A stretch of 64,000 nt of DNA from Anoplopoma fimbria (Eukaryota > Chordata > Actinopteri > Perciformes > Anoplopomatidae), in contig NC_072469.1 of the NCBI RefSeq assembly GCF_027596085.1, positions 13,661,914-13,725,913 of the forward strand, read 5' to 3'. The notes under the pieces are model-generated. The model was given only the letters and a program-made list of their open reading frames with translations. It had not been told where the DNA came from and did no database searches. Positions 51,421-64,000 of the stretch are shown one piece after another (position 1 is the stretch's first letter; each line of letters starts with the position of its first letter). The position numbers and the translations under genes are program-made.

Positions 51421-54085
51421 ACCGGGACAGAAGTAAAAGAAAGAAGAGGCATGTTTATGAGTTGTCTTTCCGTCTGGTACATTCACGTAAACTAGTATCT
51501 CATGGACACCTGGTAAGAATTTCATTAAATGTCTACTTGGACTAAAGGATGAGCTGATTAGATTTTGAAATGTGTCGCCCACAAAACGGTTGTTTTCCTG
51601 TGGTGGGTCACGCCTGGCATGTTTTCAGCCTCAAGCGCGGAGTTCCACTTCTTGTCAATGTCATACTTTCCCCATGCATCCAATCAAGTCAAGCTAGAGG
51701 CGGGCTTTACTACTTTATCACTACCTTCCTGTTTTGATGCCAGTAGATGTGGTAGAGCTAACTAACCAGAATTCATATGTCATGTACTGATAGATTAATG
51801 TAGGCTAGAGGAAGCGAGTGATAGAGTCTTGGAGTGAGCGAGCACATTATTCCTTTTCCGTTAATCACATATTATCGGTTTTGCAGGCAGGCCTGCTCCA
51901 CAGACTACCATGCTGTTTTTCCTGACCTGCTTTGCCGAGGCATCTTGGACACGGCTGCCCCTGCAGCGATGTGTCACGTTGTGATCAGCCCTTAAGCTAT
52001 CTATTTATTTGCCATATCTGTATATGAAAAAAATACCAAAGAAAACAAGAAATTATTAATTTAATTATTTTTTAAAAGGTTATTCATTGTTGTCGTTTCT
52101 ATAGTTTATGTAGAATAAGCATATCATTTTTATTATTTTGTGAGAACCATGGCGGGGATTGGTTTGTCTTTTTTGTGTTGGTTTGAGTTCTTATTTGAAC
52201 ACAGGCATATGTCTGAGATAGGAATCTGAATCACCCCACACACACTACATTGGCCCCAGCGCAACTGCATTGCCTGCACTGTGTGTATTTACGCCCCTGC
52301 TTTATTAAGCCCTGCAGATACAAAGGCCTCATCTACTGTACCAAACAAGGACAGACTGAGTGGAGCACTGAGGCAGACAGGAGGGCAGAGTCACTGTGTA
52401 TTCATCGGAAGAGATTCAGAGAATGGGGATAATTGATATTTCACTCTGGAAAGGTGTGCAGGATGTAAGGGTTCAAGCAAAGTGGGTTAGCCAAAGGGCT
52501 TTTAAGAGCCTACATATGCCGTACCTCTGCTTCCCCCCACCCCCCTAACAGTCCTTCCATCTGTCTGCTTTAGCATCAAAACATTCTCCAACGTGTTTCT
52601 ACCTTTTGGTCTTAATGCACACCGCTATGTCTCTTTTAGAAGCTGAGCCACATCACAAAAACGAGCTTTGAATTGCAACATGATAGTAGGTTGGAGACTG
52701 TTGAGGTTCAGAGAAGGGTTTCCATGTTCTGAGATAAGCACAAAAACAATGGTTATATGCTTTGTGACGGCTTCATATTTAATGGATGGAGATGACATTA
52801 GTATCTCCATTTCCTCTCTGCGTGTCTTTTTTTCTGCATTGAGAGCAAAAACACTAAACCACTCCTCAAATTCACAGACAACAGAGAGGGACAAATACGT
52901 TGGTAAGAGAGTGCACTTTCTATTTGTTTCCATGCCGTCAGAACCAAATGCTCTCTGCTCTGCTGCAGGCCCAGCCCTGATAGTCATTGCCACACCAGTG
53001 TGGAATGCAGGTCCTCTGCTCTAATTGATTTGGAGGCAAATGACCCTGTATCAAAGGTCAAAGGGCATTTCTGGTTATATTTCTGCTGCTACTCAAGCAA
53101 GCAACAGAGAGTGAGAGAAAGAAGCAACTCCCTGACACAAAACAACCTCAGCAAGGTTTACGTCAACTCCTCAACTTCTTGAAACTACTTTACATGGACT
53201 CAAAGGTTTCAAATGAGAGCGACTCAACTTCAGGTGGCTTTCAGCTCCTGTGGAACACACAGATAAAGCTGCGACATCAGTACATATCGGGGCCCAATCT
53301 AGCATCGCCATCGCACCACATCGCAGGCGCAGATAAAAAGGAAAGCGCTATACGGTGATGCATATTTCCCTTTAATCAGAGCTAACGTGTACCGCAGCCG
53401 TCACACTGCACTCCCACCTCACCGGGGCTCTCGGGGGACGGGGGAGATCAAAGCCAACCCCCCTTGCTTGTACATGATCAGTGGGAAAGAGGGAGAACTG
53501 CTCCCTTTCTTTTTCCTCGTTCTTTCTTTCTTTGGGTCTTACCGCAGCCCCAAGAAGTGTTGAGAATTAAACAAGAATGGTGAGGGACAATCGGTAAGTA
53601 TAAACAGAAATGTACTTGCTTAGTGTGTGTACTAGTTTAGCTCTTTAATTTTGACACTGGCACACCGATCTAGCAGGGAGGAAACAAGACCGCTAAACAA
53701 CATGCAGGGAGACGGAAAATAACAAAACTGGCGTCACTGGGAGAATGCCAGGGGGAGATTTATAGGACAGTAAAAAATGTGACCCACACTGACCACAGAT
53801 GTTTTCGAGAACAACTTAGGTGGGGTGTAATGTGAGTGCAACATGCAACCTTTGGGCTGACGGAAGCTCCACTCCCACCTTCTCACTTCTCAGTGTTCAT
53901 GCTCTGTTGCCAGTCTGCCTTAACACACTAACGTCCGTGAAGCCTCTGTCTGCACGTGTGATACGTTGGTGATACGTGTGCACATTCATCAAAGTGATTC
54001 TACGGTTTCATCAAAGATTTATCAACCCTCCTGGATGTCAGGACTTAGATGTACAAATCGGTAATCCCACATCTATGAACTCTCC

Positions 54086-54090
<5 letters not shown>
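51421..54090. other. Intergenic region downstream of znf438
   Basis: No supported gene apart from the possible small exon at 53548-53593. Frames at 52625-53024 overlap on opposite strands and have no recognisable motif. Confidence 0.45.
53548..53593 (+). other. Possible 46-nt exon with a start codon
   Basis: A pyrimidine-rich tract (TTCTTTCTTTCTTTGGGTC) and acceptor CCGCAG end at 53547. After 29 bases an ATG at 53577 opens MVRDN and then CG, followed by the strong donor GTAAGT at 53594. The exon would end in phase 2. No partner exon was recognised, so it may be the start exon of a neighbouring gene or chance. Confidence 0.2.

Positions 54091-54091
<1 letters not shown>

Positions 54092-54120
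<29 letters not shown>
54092..54120. repeat. (CT)n microsatellite
   Basis: About 14 uninterrupted CT units. Confidence 0.92.
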
Positions 54121-54123
<3 letters not shown>

Positions 54124-54879
54124 CTGGAGATGTGAACCGCCCTTCCCTTCCCTGCTGCCTCTCGGTCTCAGGTTTCAAAGCGTCCCGTCCCTCCTCACCC
54201 TCCCAGATTAGTCATCTAATGAGCAGCAGGGCTGATCAGGTGAATAATTGATGACGGGCGGCTGGAGAGAGGCATCGATCCGAGCCTGGCTGTGGCTCTA
54301 AATGGAGCAGGGATGGAGACACCTCAGGAGGATGAACAGGCGCAGGTACATCACTGTATGGGCTGATTGGGATTCAGATTCATGGAGAGGATACAGATAA
54401 AGAGACACCTCTGGAGGACATGGGCCTCTCAAAAACATGCATGAGATTGCCATTTAATGAAACTCCACATTATGGAACAATGCTTGTTGCTTTTAGAGTG
54501 CTGATGAATTATGTTTAGATTTTGCAATGTGGAGATAATGGTGCAATGATTGATTATAATGGTCCATAACCTCTGAGGGGACCAAAATGTGAGAATCATT
54601 AGGCTTGTGATGAATAGACAACCACCTATGACGCCAGTAACATGGTTCATGAAAGACGTGAAACAGGGAAAATATATAGATAGAAAATAACATTTTATGC
54701 CAAAAATATATCAACAGACGATGTGAAAAGTGTGACAGTTTCATTTTGACTAACCTATATTTGAATGATCACATGATTGGACAACGTGAGTGAGGGATGA
54801 GCTGGTGGAAGCCAACGGTCCTCTACTTCTCTGTATTGATAAACCACACCCACTTACTTATTTTGGTAGGTATGCATAT

Positions 54880-55095
54880 GAAAAATAATACGCTGTAATT
54901 CATAGATATCCCACAAAATACATTTTTAATGTTATCATTATGACATTATTAACCCACAGAAGTAGTTTTGTTGCCTAACCCTAACCAAGCGGTTATTGAC
55001 CCGTATTGCTGGACATCCATATAGAAACATACGAAAAATGGGGTAACTTTTTCGTAAGATATCATACGAATTGTTGTATGAGGACACGTTGAAGA
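54880..55095. repeat. Interspersed repeat fragment with CCTAACCCTAACCAAG
   Basis: AGTAGTTTTGTTGCCTAACC with CTAACCAAGCG near 54960 and TCATACGAATTGTTGTATGA near 55064 are blocks of a frequent fish repeat. The CCTAACCC stretch is not telomeric: only two units are present and the sequence around it is the repeat. Its boundaries are approximate. Confidence 0.4.
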
Positions 55096-56385
55096 AGAAT
55101 ATCCACAAGGGGCAGATCAGGTCAAACATTCTCACGAGAAAAACTTCCTTGCCATTTCCATCAGTTTCTCTGCAAATCTTTGTACTTTTTTTCGTCCTCA
55201 TTCTACTTGTCTGTCAATATTTATAAAATGTAGCCTATTTGAAGTCTAATAATACTACTACATAAACGTCCACATAACAAGCATTAAAGTTGCGAATGAC
55301 ACGACTTGAGAAACTTGAGAGAACATTTGGTAATTACGGTTAAAGTAAGCCTAGATAACATGAATGGTTGGATGGTAAAGTAAACCCTTATGACTAAAAC
55401 TTCCATATGAAGATCAGACTCTGTGTGCAGAGAGCAACTCAGTCACTGGTTCACATCAAGTACCTTAACTAAACACATATTTTTCTCTCCTGTTTCATTC
55501 CCAGTCTGGATCCAATATTCTCTTCAGCATTAGAGGTGATTGTAAAGCTAACTGCGCCAAATAAAAAATATGCTTTTGATTTGTAGAAGACTTCTTTTTC
55601 TGCCAAAGGAGCAAGCTTAACCAACCGCTCCAACTTCATACCTTCCAGCAACTGCTAACAGTGAACAATGAGATCGAGATGGGATCTTGTTGCATCTGTC
55701 CTGATTCAGAAATAAATTATTTTTCTTTCCAAGATTGGGCATGTAAGCATTGAGACTACATGGTGTTCAAGACAAGCTTAATCTGTGTGTGCAATGTCAG
55801 GAATAGTAAGGAGTTGAAGGATGTAAAGAGTTTTGAACTCAAACCCAGCATGCACTTCATTCCTGTACAGGAGGAGCCACAGAACTCGTTGCTCAACCCT
55901 ACAGTGTGTATGTTGGACACGTTATTCTGACATGGAGCTGATGGACAGCATGTTGGTGACATTGCTCCGAGTGCCCCTCGCCTCTTCACTTCCATGTCGC
56001 TTCAGTGGGGAATCCGCTCCGGGGTGCTGCTCGTTGCCTTTCGGTCCAGATGGTCAAGAGCTCCCAGTGTTCAGCGGGGTGGGCGCCGTTCGCCCAAGGG
56101 GGACTCCTGCCATCTGTTCCAATCCTCTCCTCTCTTCTCAGATAACTCTCTGAGCCTCAATCCGCTCAATGTAAAAGGCCCTGGATCAGTCGGGATAAAG
56201 GTCTGATTCTGCCCTATTCCATGTTTCCCCTTGACCTTTTATGCAAGTAAATTCAGCTCACCTCCATGTCCAAACATCTGCACCGGGAGCTGATGAAAAA
56301 GTGCGGCTGTCTTTATTCTGTCACCGTGGGTCTATTTTACCCCCGTCCTGTCCTCATTCCTTTTCTATCAGATTCTATTTCTGCT
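55096..56385. other. Intergenic, nothing recognised
   Basis: Open frames at 55756-56206 overlap on both strands and show no motif. No repeat was identified. Confidence 0.45.
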
Positions 56386-56553
<168 letters not shown>

Positions 56554-56801
56554 GGCATAATTCAAACGAGACAGAGAGCATCTTTCTGGAGTCATCTTGG
56601 CTCCGGGGAATGTGGCGAGATAACGGGATGCTAATGCCGCCCCTCGCCTTGGGGGAATTACGTCTGCCTGAGCAGTAACCTACATTTACTGAGCAGTCTT
56701 ACACATAAGGTTAATGAATCAGGCCTGCTGGAAGACGAATGGACCCTTCACATGAGCATACACACACAGATATAACAATCGGCAATGCAATCATACCAGA
56801 C

Positions 56802-56862
<61 letters not shown>
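56802..56862. repeat. (CA)n microsatellite
   Basis: A CA run with a CG unit at its start and a TA interruption at its end, in the opposite orientation to its neighbours on both sides. Confidence 0.96.
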
Positions 56863-56865
<3 letters not shown>

Positions 56866-57021
56866 ACAAACAAGGAGCTTTCTGTTTGCTGTAGCGCAAA
56901 AGCTAACAAGGTTAGCAAGTAAGCAGGCATCTGAATGGGTAATTTATTTATTTAGGCTGGCTCCAAGGAGCCGTGGGCGTGGACTAATAAGTGGAAGAAG
57001 GTTATTCTGCACAGAATTGTG

Positions 57022-57125
<104 letters not shown>

Positions 57126-57395
57126 TGAGAGAGAGAGTGAGGTTTTGATTTGAGAGCCGAAGCCCATCATCCTCCCATTGTTTCTATTCACTCCCACCTG
57201 CAATTAAGACAAGAAAGAGACAAGTGGGGAAATTCCCGTCACTGATTTGATAGGTCAATTAGCTCATGCATATGTAATGTCTAATGCAGTTAACTAAAGA
57301 TCGAGTAGATTAAGGAGAGCGGCCCGGATTCAGTGCATTTTGTCCAAGGCATGATGGGAAGGGGATGTGTTGGATTACATGGTAAGTGAGTTAAG

Positions 57396-57396
<1 letters not shown>

Positions 57397-57477
<81 letters not shown>
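57397..57477. repeat. (GT)n microsatellite
   Basis: About 40 uninterrupted GT units. Confidence 0.98.
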
Positions 57478-57480
<3 letters not shown>

Positions 57481-57699
57481 GCAGAGAGAGATATGCTCCA
57501 CACCTCCACCCCCATCTCGTCCCCTGTCCCTTCCCCCACAATAGTGACTCTGGCTGGGATCCGCTCACCGTCTCCCCCCCGGGGAAGACCGCCATCCGAC
57601 TCGGGTCGTCAGAATCAATTATACTCATGCCCCTTTTTCTCCTCAGCAGCGTTTACATGAGTCACATTTTTCAGACCCCTGTCGCAAGCATCCACTTTC

Positions 57700-57735
57700 C
57701 TTCCTTCCTTCCCTCCTTCCTTCCTTCCTTCCTTC
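57700..57735. repeat. (CCTT)n microsatellite
   Basis: About eight CCTT units with one CCCT interruption. Confidence 0.93.
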
Positions 57736-58885
57736 ACTACACACCTCCCCACCCTTTCTCCACCGCCTTGAGCCCCCCCCTCGCTGTCAGGACTCAGGAA
57801 TAATTCCCCTCCTTTTCCGGCGCTTTCAGGAGGAAAACGACGCAAGGTGATAAATCTGTGGTGATGTACTGTAGGAAAAAAAATGAAATGAAGTAGAAGA
57901 GAAGCAAAGCCGCGAGGCTCAGCCTTTCTGCTCAGCACAGCAGAAACAAAAAAGAACAGTCCACCCCAGAAGGATGGAGATGGAGGGATTTAAAAAAAGG
58001 AGTGACAGGGTGAAACAGGACAGTAAAAGAGAGTTACTCACCTTGGACCCTGGATGCGTGATCCTGAAGGCAGTGGAGTTTGCTCACAGGATATCATGCA
58101 GCTGGAAGCCCTCAGCTCTCCTCCTGAGCCAGAGCCGTAAAAACATCTTTCAACATAAATGCAAAGCAGAATGGGCTCAGACCTGCAATGCTCAGCTGTG
58201 GAAATGTGCTCAGGTATCATAGATCTTATTGAGAAGGAAACAATAGATGACCTAGGGCTGATATGTGGGAGGGTTCGTGTCCATCAAAAATAATCAATAC
58301 CATGTTACTTGCCAGAGCACAGCCAAGGAGAGGTTCTGGTGCTCCCAACATATCTCATATTTAATGCCTGACTGATCCTAACAGCTCACAGGAGGAGGGG
58401 TTCGATGCCAACTGTACCGGGCATCCGCAGGCACCGCGGTAAAATACTTAGGGAGGCGACCTGGAGTGTTTACCTGCCCCGATGAGTAACAGAAAATACA
58501 AACAATGCAGGGCGTAATTGGCATCGATGTGCTTTACAAAAATGACCCTGACCCCCCCCGCCTTGCAAACACCTGCAGCCCACGGAGCAGGGCGGCCCCC
58601 TGGGAAATCCCACATTAGCATTTAGCCGTTTCATCTGATGCACTAATCAGAGCCAAACGTTTCAATAATACAACACAAGAGTAGTTACGCAACCCAAAGA
58701 AAGAGCACTCATTGAAAAAGGTATTTCCAGAGGTTGCGAAGCATTTGGCGCCGGCGCTAAATAGTTGGATGGCTCAGGGTTGAGTTGAGGGTGAGCCAGT
58801 GACCCTGACAGACCTCATAGTTGTTGTAGCCACAGTGTTTTGAAATATGTGAGATTTGCCAACAAGTTTTATACGGCAGCTCCAA
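57736..58885. other. Intergenic, nothing recognised
   Basis: A frame at 57974-58222 on the + strand has no recognisable domain and no clear splice sites. The rest holds short frames only. Confidence 0.45.
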
Positions 58886-58889
58886 AAGA

Positions 58890-59290
58890 GACTGTAGTCT
58901 AGAGGCCTGCTATCGGCTCTGAGAGGCTGTACTGTGGCGGTGCTTTTGAGCTAAATGCTAACATCAGCATGCTAACATTCTCATACTGATGATGTTAACA
59001 CATAGATTTTAAGGAGTTAAAGTTCACCATCTTAGTTTAGCATGCTAACATTAGCTACTAAACACTTAATACAAAGTACAGCTGAGGCCAATGGAATGTA
59101 TTCAGTTTGTTGGTATTTTGGTCGAAATATTTGACAAATTAAAATGTTATCTCGATGATGGCGCTAAATGAAAAGTAATGGGATCACTTAAGTGATTACA
59201 GTTAATCCTTAGAGAAAAAAAATATTGTCTTTGAACTGTTGGTGGCGCTAAAAGACAGGGGATCACCAAAATGTTACCTTGGTTAGCTGT
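58890..59290 (-). repeat. Dispersed repeat family A, antisense copy
   Basis: In + orientation it reads TTGAGCTAAATGCTAACATC, AGCATGCTAACATTCTCAT, GTTCACCATCTTAGTTTAGC, ATGCTAACATTAGCTACTAA and AAGTACAGCTGAGGCCAATG, and later GATGATGGCGCTAAATGAAA. These are reverse complements of the family blocks at 42270-42460. It is the longest copy of this 3' part in the window. Confidence 0.65.
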
Positions 59291-62200
59291 TCCAGATATA
59301 ATACATTTATTCAGTGACTATATAATAGACATTTAAGTCTCAGTGAGGTTGACTGACAGACTGACATTTCCAGCTAGTGTTGGCTATCGTGGCCTAAAAA
59401 ACCCCCAACCTGGCTGTAAAGTTTTGGACACGTGTTTATGCTCAAATCCTACCTAATACACACTCTGTAGCTGTTCTTGCTCATACTAACTGGCAGGTTA
59501 GTTTGCACCCACTCTGGAACCACCCACACAACAATTCATCAACTTCATACAGTTCCCCCCCTTTAGACGCCAACCTCTCCTGCAGTCTGTGCTCCCTTCC
59601 TGGAGCTTGGCAGCCCCTGATCAGCCTCTCTGGCCTGCAGCGAGCAGGAAATGGCCTATTGTTCTGAGATAATGTGAAATATAATGTTCCCCTGCACTCT
59701 TGGAAGGCATTCTGCCCTGACAGCCTCATCGCTGTGGGCAACAGTAGGCGCCAAGTATATGATCACTGCCAAACAGAGACGTCCATCAGCAGCACGGTGA
59801 TGCTGGTTTACAGCAGAGAGAGGAGAGAGGGGAATCCCCTGAAGACTTGTGGGAAAACAAGCACCTCTCACACACGCCGTTTCACGAAAACTCACCTCCG
59901 CCCACTCAACGCAACCTGGGAGATTTTCTATCATCTTCCGAAGCTCATGTGTAATAAAAAAAAAAAGCACCTCTGAGTGCATTCGAGGCGATGCAGAAAG
60001 TGAGGGCGAAACTGAGACGGTGCAGGAGAGCTTCTTCATTGGAAAATCCGCTGGAAAGGACCGGAGTCAACCGCTTACATCACTGACGCTCGGCAGATTC
60101 ATCACCCTTAAAATCAGTTCATCAATCCACATGATGTGAGCTGAGGCCGACAAGCCAACCAGTTTGTAAATTTGCACCCTCACAGACACATGTAAGAAAT
60201 TAGGGTTGTTTCCAAATGCGACCACAGGATCTGCGCGGCGTAGAGGCCTCGCAGCGCAGCTCCACACGACGAGGTCCTGAATTTAGTCAGACGCTGAAAC
60301 CCCCATTGATCATTACGCCGCGGAGCCGACACCCTCCCTGCTGTGGAAACAGTGAGGGAGTTTGTTTATTTGAGTGAATCACTAGCCAAAAACTCATAAA
60401 TATCCTTGGCAACGGTACAGATTAACAAAGCAGTTCGCAGAACAAGAACATCGGGGAACAAGAGAGGAACCTTCCACATTTTGTAATGGAAATAAAACAA
60501 TATTTCAACCTTTAAAGCCTGCAGGAATAGGTTCATGAACACGACATGAATAACCAGAGCTTGTCACTCTCTTTTATTCTGCTCGTCATGAGTATAAAGT
60601 CAGTTCGCATTAGCAGGTTATTACTGTCATCTCTCCTTAACTTACCATATTAGCTCTTCTGAAGGTGAATTACGGCCGGGGCTTGTATTTTAAGTCCTTC
60701 TGGAATAATGACTGCATCCAAGAAACTTTATTTAGGATCAGCTCAACAGCTGGCAGGACCTGAAAGTTAAAAGGCCTTTGCTGCCACTTGAGGTAGCGTT
60801 TCACCTTTTTCCACAGAGTCTATTCAGCTGTTGTCTGAGATAACGCGTTCTCAGAAACCGTGAAGAAACGCTCCTACAACTTAAACATTTTTTCAAAGGG
60901 ATTCTCCGTGAGGTGGAATATGTAGAGGGCGGTGTATTCAGGTAATAAAAGGGTGTAAATCTGTCAGATTAGTGACAAAAATGAGTGTGTGTGGGATTAA
61001 GGTAAAGCATGGATGTGGCTCCTTTTGCTTTATTACTCATTTTACATTCAAGGGATCTTTTTTGGAGGAGGAACGCACCTAAATGGATTAAAGTCACAAT
61101 TCACTGCACGTACAAAACAGACATTTAGGCATATATCCTCTTCACTGTATCACTGTGACTGCGTGCTTTGATGTTCAACCAACCGCCCACTGTGACTTTC
61201 TTACAGCTCCTGAATTGTCTGTTCAGCAGAGCTTTGGCTCAGACATTTGGAGGTGCCTAACACTGCCATCTATTGTTCTTCTTCTAAAGGCTCTTAGGTT
61301 GTGCTTCACAGTTGGAACTGCATTGTTTTTGCAGATTAAATGAGGCTGTTCATGAGGCTTCACAGCACTGGGTGTAAGTTTTGGAAAATAACTTTTATGT
61401 AACGGTGCGTCACACCTGTGCCTAGTTTTTTTTTTTCATACTTCTTGGATTATAGGATTTTCTCAGTTAGTTTATATATATTATATTAGTTCATTTCCTA
61501 AAGAATAAAAAAACACAACCACCTCGTGGTTATTGTCTGGTGAAAACTTTGTATCTCTGAAATGTAACTTTTCTAAGAAAAGCATTCTAAGAAAGGCATC
61601 CACTAGGTTTGGAAACAAATCATCGTATGTCGCTTTCTATTATGCATATTTGTAGGCCCTCACTGGAAGTTAGCTTGTATTCCAATGGATAAAAAAAATC
61701 TAGTTGAGACAAATTGAAATTAATTATTTGTTTTGATTTATTTACTCAATCCACATAGCATATCATAATACATTGTCGAAATATTGTTGCGCTTTTTATT
61801 CATGGTGCTCTCTGCTTTACTGTAATCACAAGCTAATGTTAGCTACATTTTATGAATAGCTTAATAAAATAGGTAAACTAAAGGGTGCCTTATTAGAAAG
61901 TGGTACACTTTTTTTTCACGTATTAGCAGTTATGGTGAAATAAAAAAAATACACAGAATCCAATCTTTTCATAATGTTCACACTACCATTATGCATCTTG
62001 AAACAGATCATAATTCTTACAAGAACGGATGCAAAAAGGCCACATGTCTGCACACCGGAGTAAGGGAAAGCGAAAACAGGCCCATAAACTTGTACGCAGA
62101 CATAAACAACAAAGCCTTGCCTGTCGTAGACCCTCTCCCGCCTCACACGGTTAACTCGGCTACAGTAATTACCGCGCCGTGCACCAGGCTATCTGAGATT

Positions 62201-64000
62201 ACAGGAGTGAGTTACACCTGATGCCAAGGGAAAGTGCTCCATACTTTAAATATTTAATCAGTCCCTTCAACGAGAAGCAAATGAGGCGAGGCCAAAGTTG
62301 CGGAGTGGCTGAGGAGATTTGGGAGGGAAGGAGGGAGGGGGCTGCCCTTGCTGCATTTTGTGCACAAGCGAACATAAGTGGCCAGACACACACATAACGT
62401 GAACACATAGGCACTCACATTAGGGAGTTAAGTATGTCATCACCTCCTGATTCTTCTGACGATAGATCTTTTGCCAGTCTCTCATTTCGGTGGAACCTGA
62501 GAACCTCTGAGTGTGTACAGTATGTGTATGTCATAGGTGTGTGTGTGTGTGTGGGGAACCGGGGTGGGGGTGGTCTGCACACCTGCCCAGAGTTAAGGCT
62601 CCAGACTTGAGGCTCGGCCACATCGAGCCACCAGCTCGCGTGGACATAAAGGAGAAATTCTTCTCCAGGCTGAGCCGTTAGAGCTCAACCTGCTACACTT
62701 GAGCCTCACAGGAAGTGACACAATCAGGCGCTAAATCCTGCATGCCTTGTATGTTCAAGTGACCGTGAAATTGACCGTCCGCAGAGGTATATTTAAAGCG
62801 TCACACGATATGGTCTGAGGTGCAGATCACAGAGAGGGCTTGTCTGAGAGGTGCAACTGGATTTCAGCGGTAAATACAAAGAGAGGGCTTGCTGTTCACC
62901 TTCTCACCTCATTCACACTGAAGCCATATTCGATTTTTTCCACCTTTCATAGAAAATGCTTCTTCATGTAGTTGATCTTACAATCACTTCCAAAACAAGT
63001 AGTGTAGTTAGTACTTTTGTGTATTTTGTTCTTGTTCTGTTGTTTATGAGTTCTTGATCTTTATAAATATAACTATCTAAAAAGTAGATCTAGAGATGAA
63101 AATATACCTTCTTATTTACTCTTTAAATAGCGTGAAATAACGTTATAAACGTTGTTCCCCTGTACTCAGGTGTACACAGGTTGAGTTTAGAGTCTGAGAA
63201 TAATGTAATTGTAATTAAAATATACTAAAACTACACACACAACAAGTAAAATGCACTCATCATCTTATATCATATCTTGTTTAAATTAAAGATGGTGTAA
63301 AACCAGGCCCGGTGGAGAAAATGGCTGTGATGTCTGTAAACAACAACAGAAAACATTGGCTGAAGGCATAATGTGAGAGATTATTAATTGTGTGAAAGTA
63401 AACTTTGTACACAGAATAGCTTATGTGGTAATGTTTCTGATTTTGCTTCACAAAGGACCACACTATCTAAAGGCATCAGTGGAGAGTTGCTGGATCTGTC
63501 AGTCTTTAATGTGCCAGAGTTCACCGCTGTTTCTGCACCATGATAAGTACTATGTTTGGTGTGTTTTACGTCACTGTAGTATTTTCAGAGTAATGAGATG
63601 CAGAATAATTCAGCAATGTTCAAGACAAATAGGTTTGCATGTACATTAACCTTTAAAAAAATTCAGTACAAATTAAATTAACCAAAGCTGACATTTACCG
63701 TACTGTTAAAATTGCTTTATTTTAGCTTGACGAAACAGATAAATAATTATTGACAATCAGCCCCATATTCAACTTAAAAACATATAGGTCATACTCCTGT
63801 GAAGCAGTAGACTTCGTCAGTAGGAATTAGCAGGAACATTCATGTTGGCAAACAGATGAGCCAGGTACAGGAGCAGCAGACTGAATGGACATGAGGACAT
63901 CAAGATGAGGAAAGTTGGACCTGAAGAACATAACTGTCTGTATACAGCTGGAAAGTAAAATGACTTGATTTTCCTATTTGAATGATTATATGTAATGTGT
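59291..64000. other. Intergenic, no recognised gene
   Basis: Overlapping frames at 59656-60139 occur on both strands in moderately GC-rich sequence without motif or splice support. An interrupted (GT)n of about 8 units lies near 62536-62552. The end of the window from 62930 is AT-rich with nothing recognised. Confidence 0.45.

Noticed and set aside
54960..54990. CCTAACCCTAACC as an interstitial telomeric repeat
   Set aside because: Only two units occur, inside a known-looking interspersed fish repeat.

Overview
This window looks like nuclear DNA from a teleost fish, most likely a percomorph. The evidence is its very low coding density, very many (CA)n/(GT)n microsatellites, and interspersed repeats typical of spiny-rayed fish genomes: a tRNA-headed SINE with the teleost tail, hAT-like and foldback MITEs, a DIRS-type retrotransposon relic and an L1/Tx1-like fragment. 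Nothing suggests a prokaryotic, viral or CRISPR system.

One protein-coding gene can be supported. It is the orthologue of vertebrate ZNF438, a C2H2 zinc-finger protein, on the + strand. The coding part lies in two exons, 44610-46369 and 46553-47150, separated by a 183-bp GT-AG intron. They join in frame to give 785 residues. Three fingers lie at the end of the first coding exon and three more in the second.

A CpG-richer segment at about 5040-5882, with ETS, CCAAT and CRE-like motifs and a strong splice donor, is a candidate promoter and noncoding first exon. If so, 5883 to about 44581 is one very large 5' intron, as is common in ZNF438 genes, but this needs transcript data. The 3' flank has several poly(A) signals (47705, 47839, 51369) and a decayed DIRS-type element at about 48240-49340.

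Layout: 1-5040 upstream, repeat-rich. 5040-5882 candidate promoter and 5' exon. 5883-44581 intron-like DNA with MITEs, a SINE, a nested L1-in-repeat structure and about 20 microsatellites. 44610-47150 znf438 coding region. 47151-51420 3' UTR and flank with the DIRS relic. 51421-64000 intergenic, with a tight cluster of four dinucleotide tracts at 56391-57477 and one possible small exon at 53548-53593.

The remaining open frames are nearly all repeat translations (poly-His-Thr, poly-Cys-Val) or chance frames. I did not find a new multi-gene system. The most useful observations are the znf438 gene model and its ambiguous 5' boundary, the stop codon that overlaps its intron donor, the DIRS relic, and the nested repeat at 41070-42460. 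Repeat-family calls rest on recalled similarity and visible structure, not on a database search.
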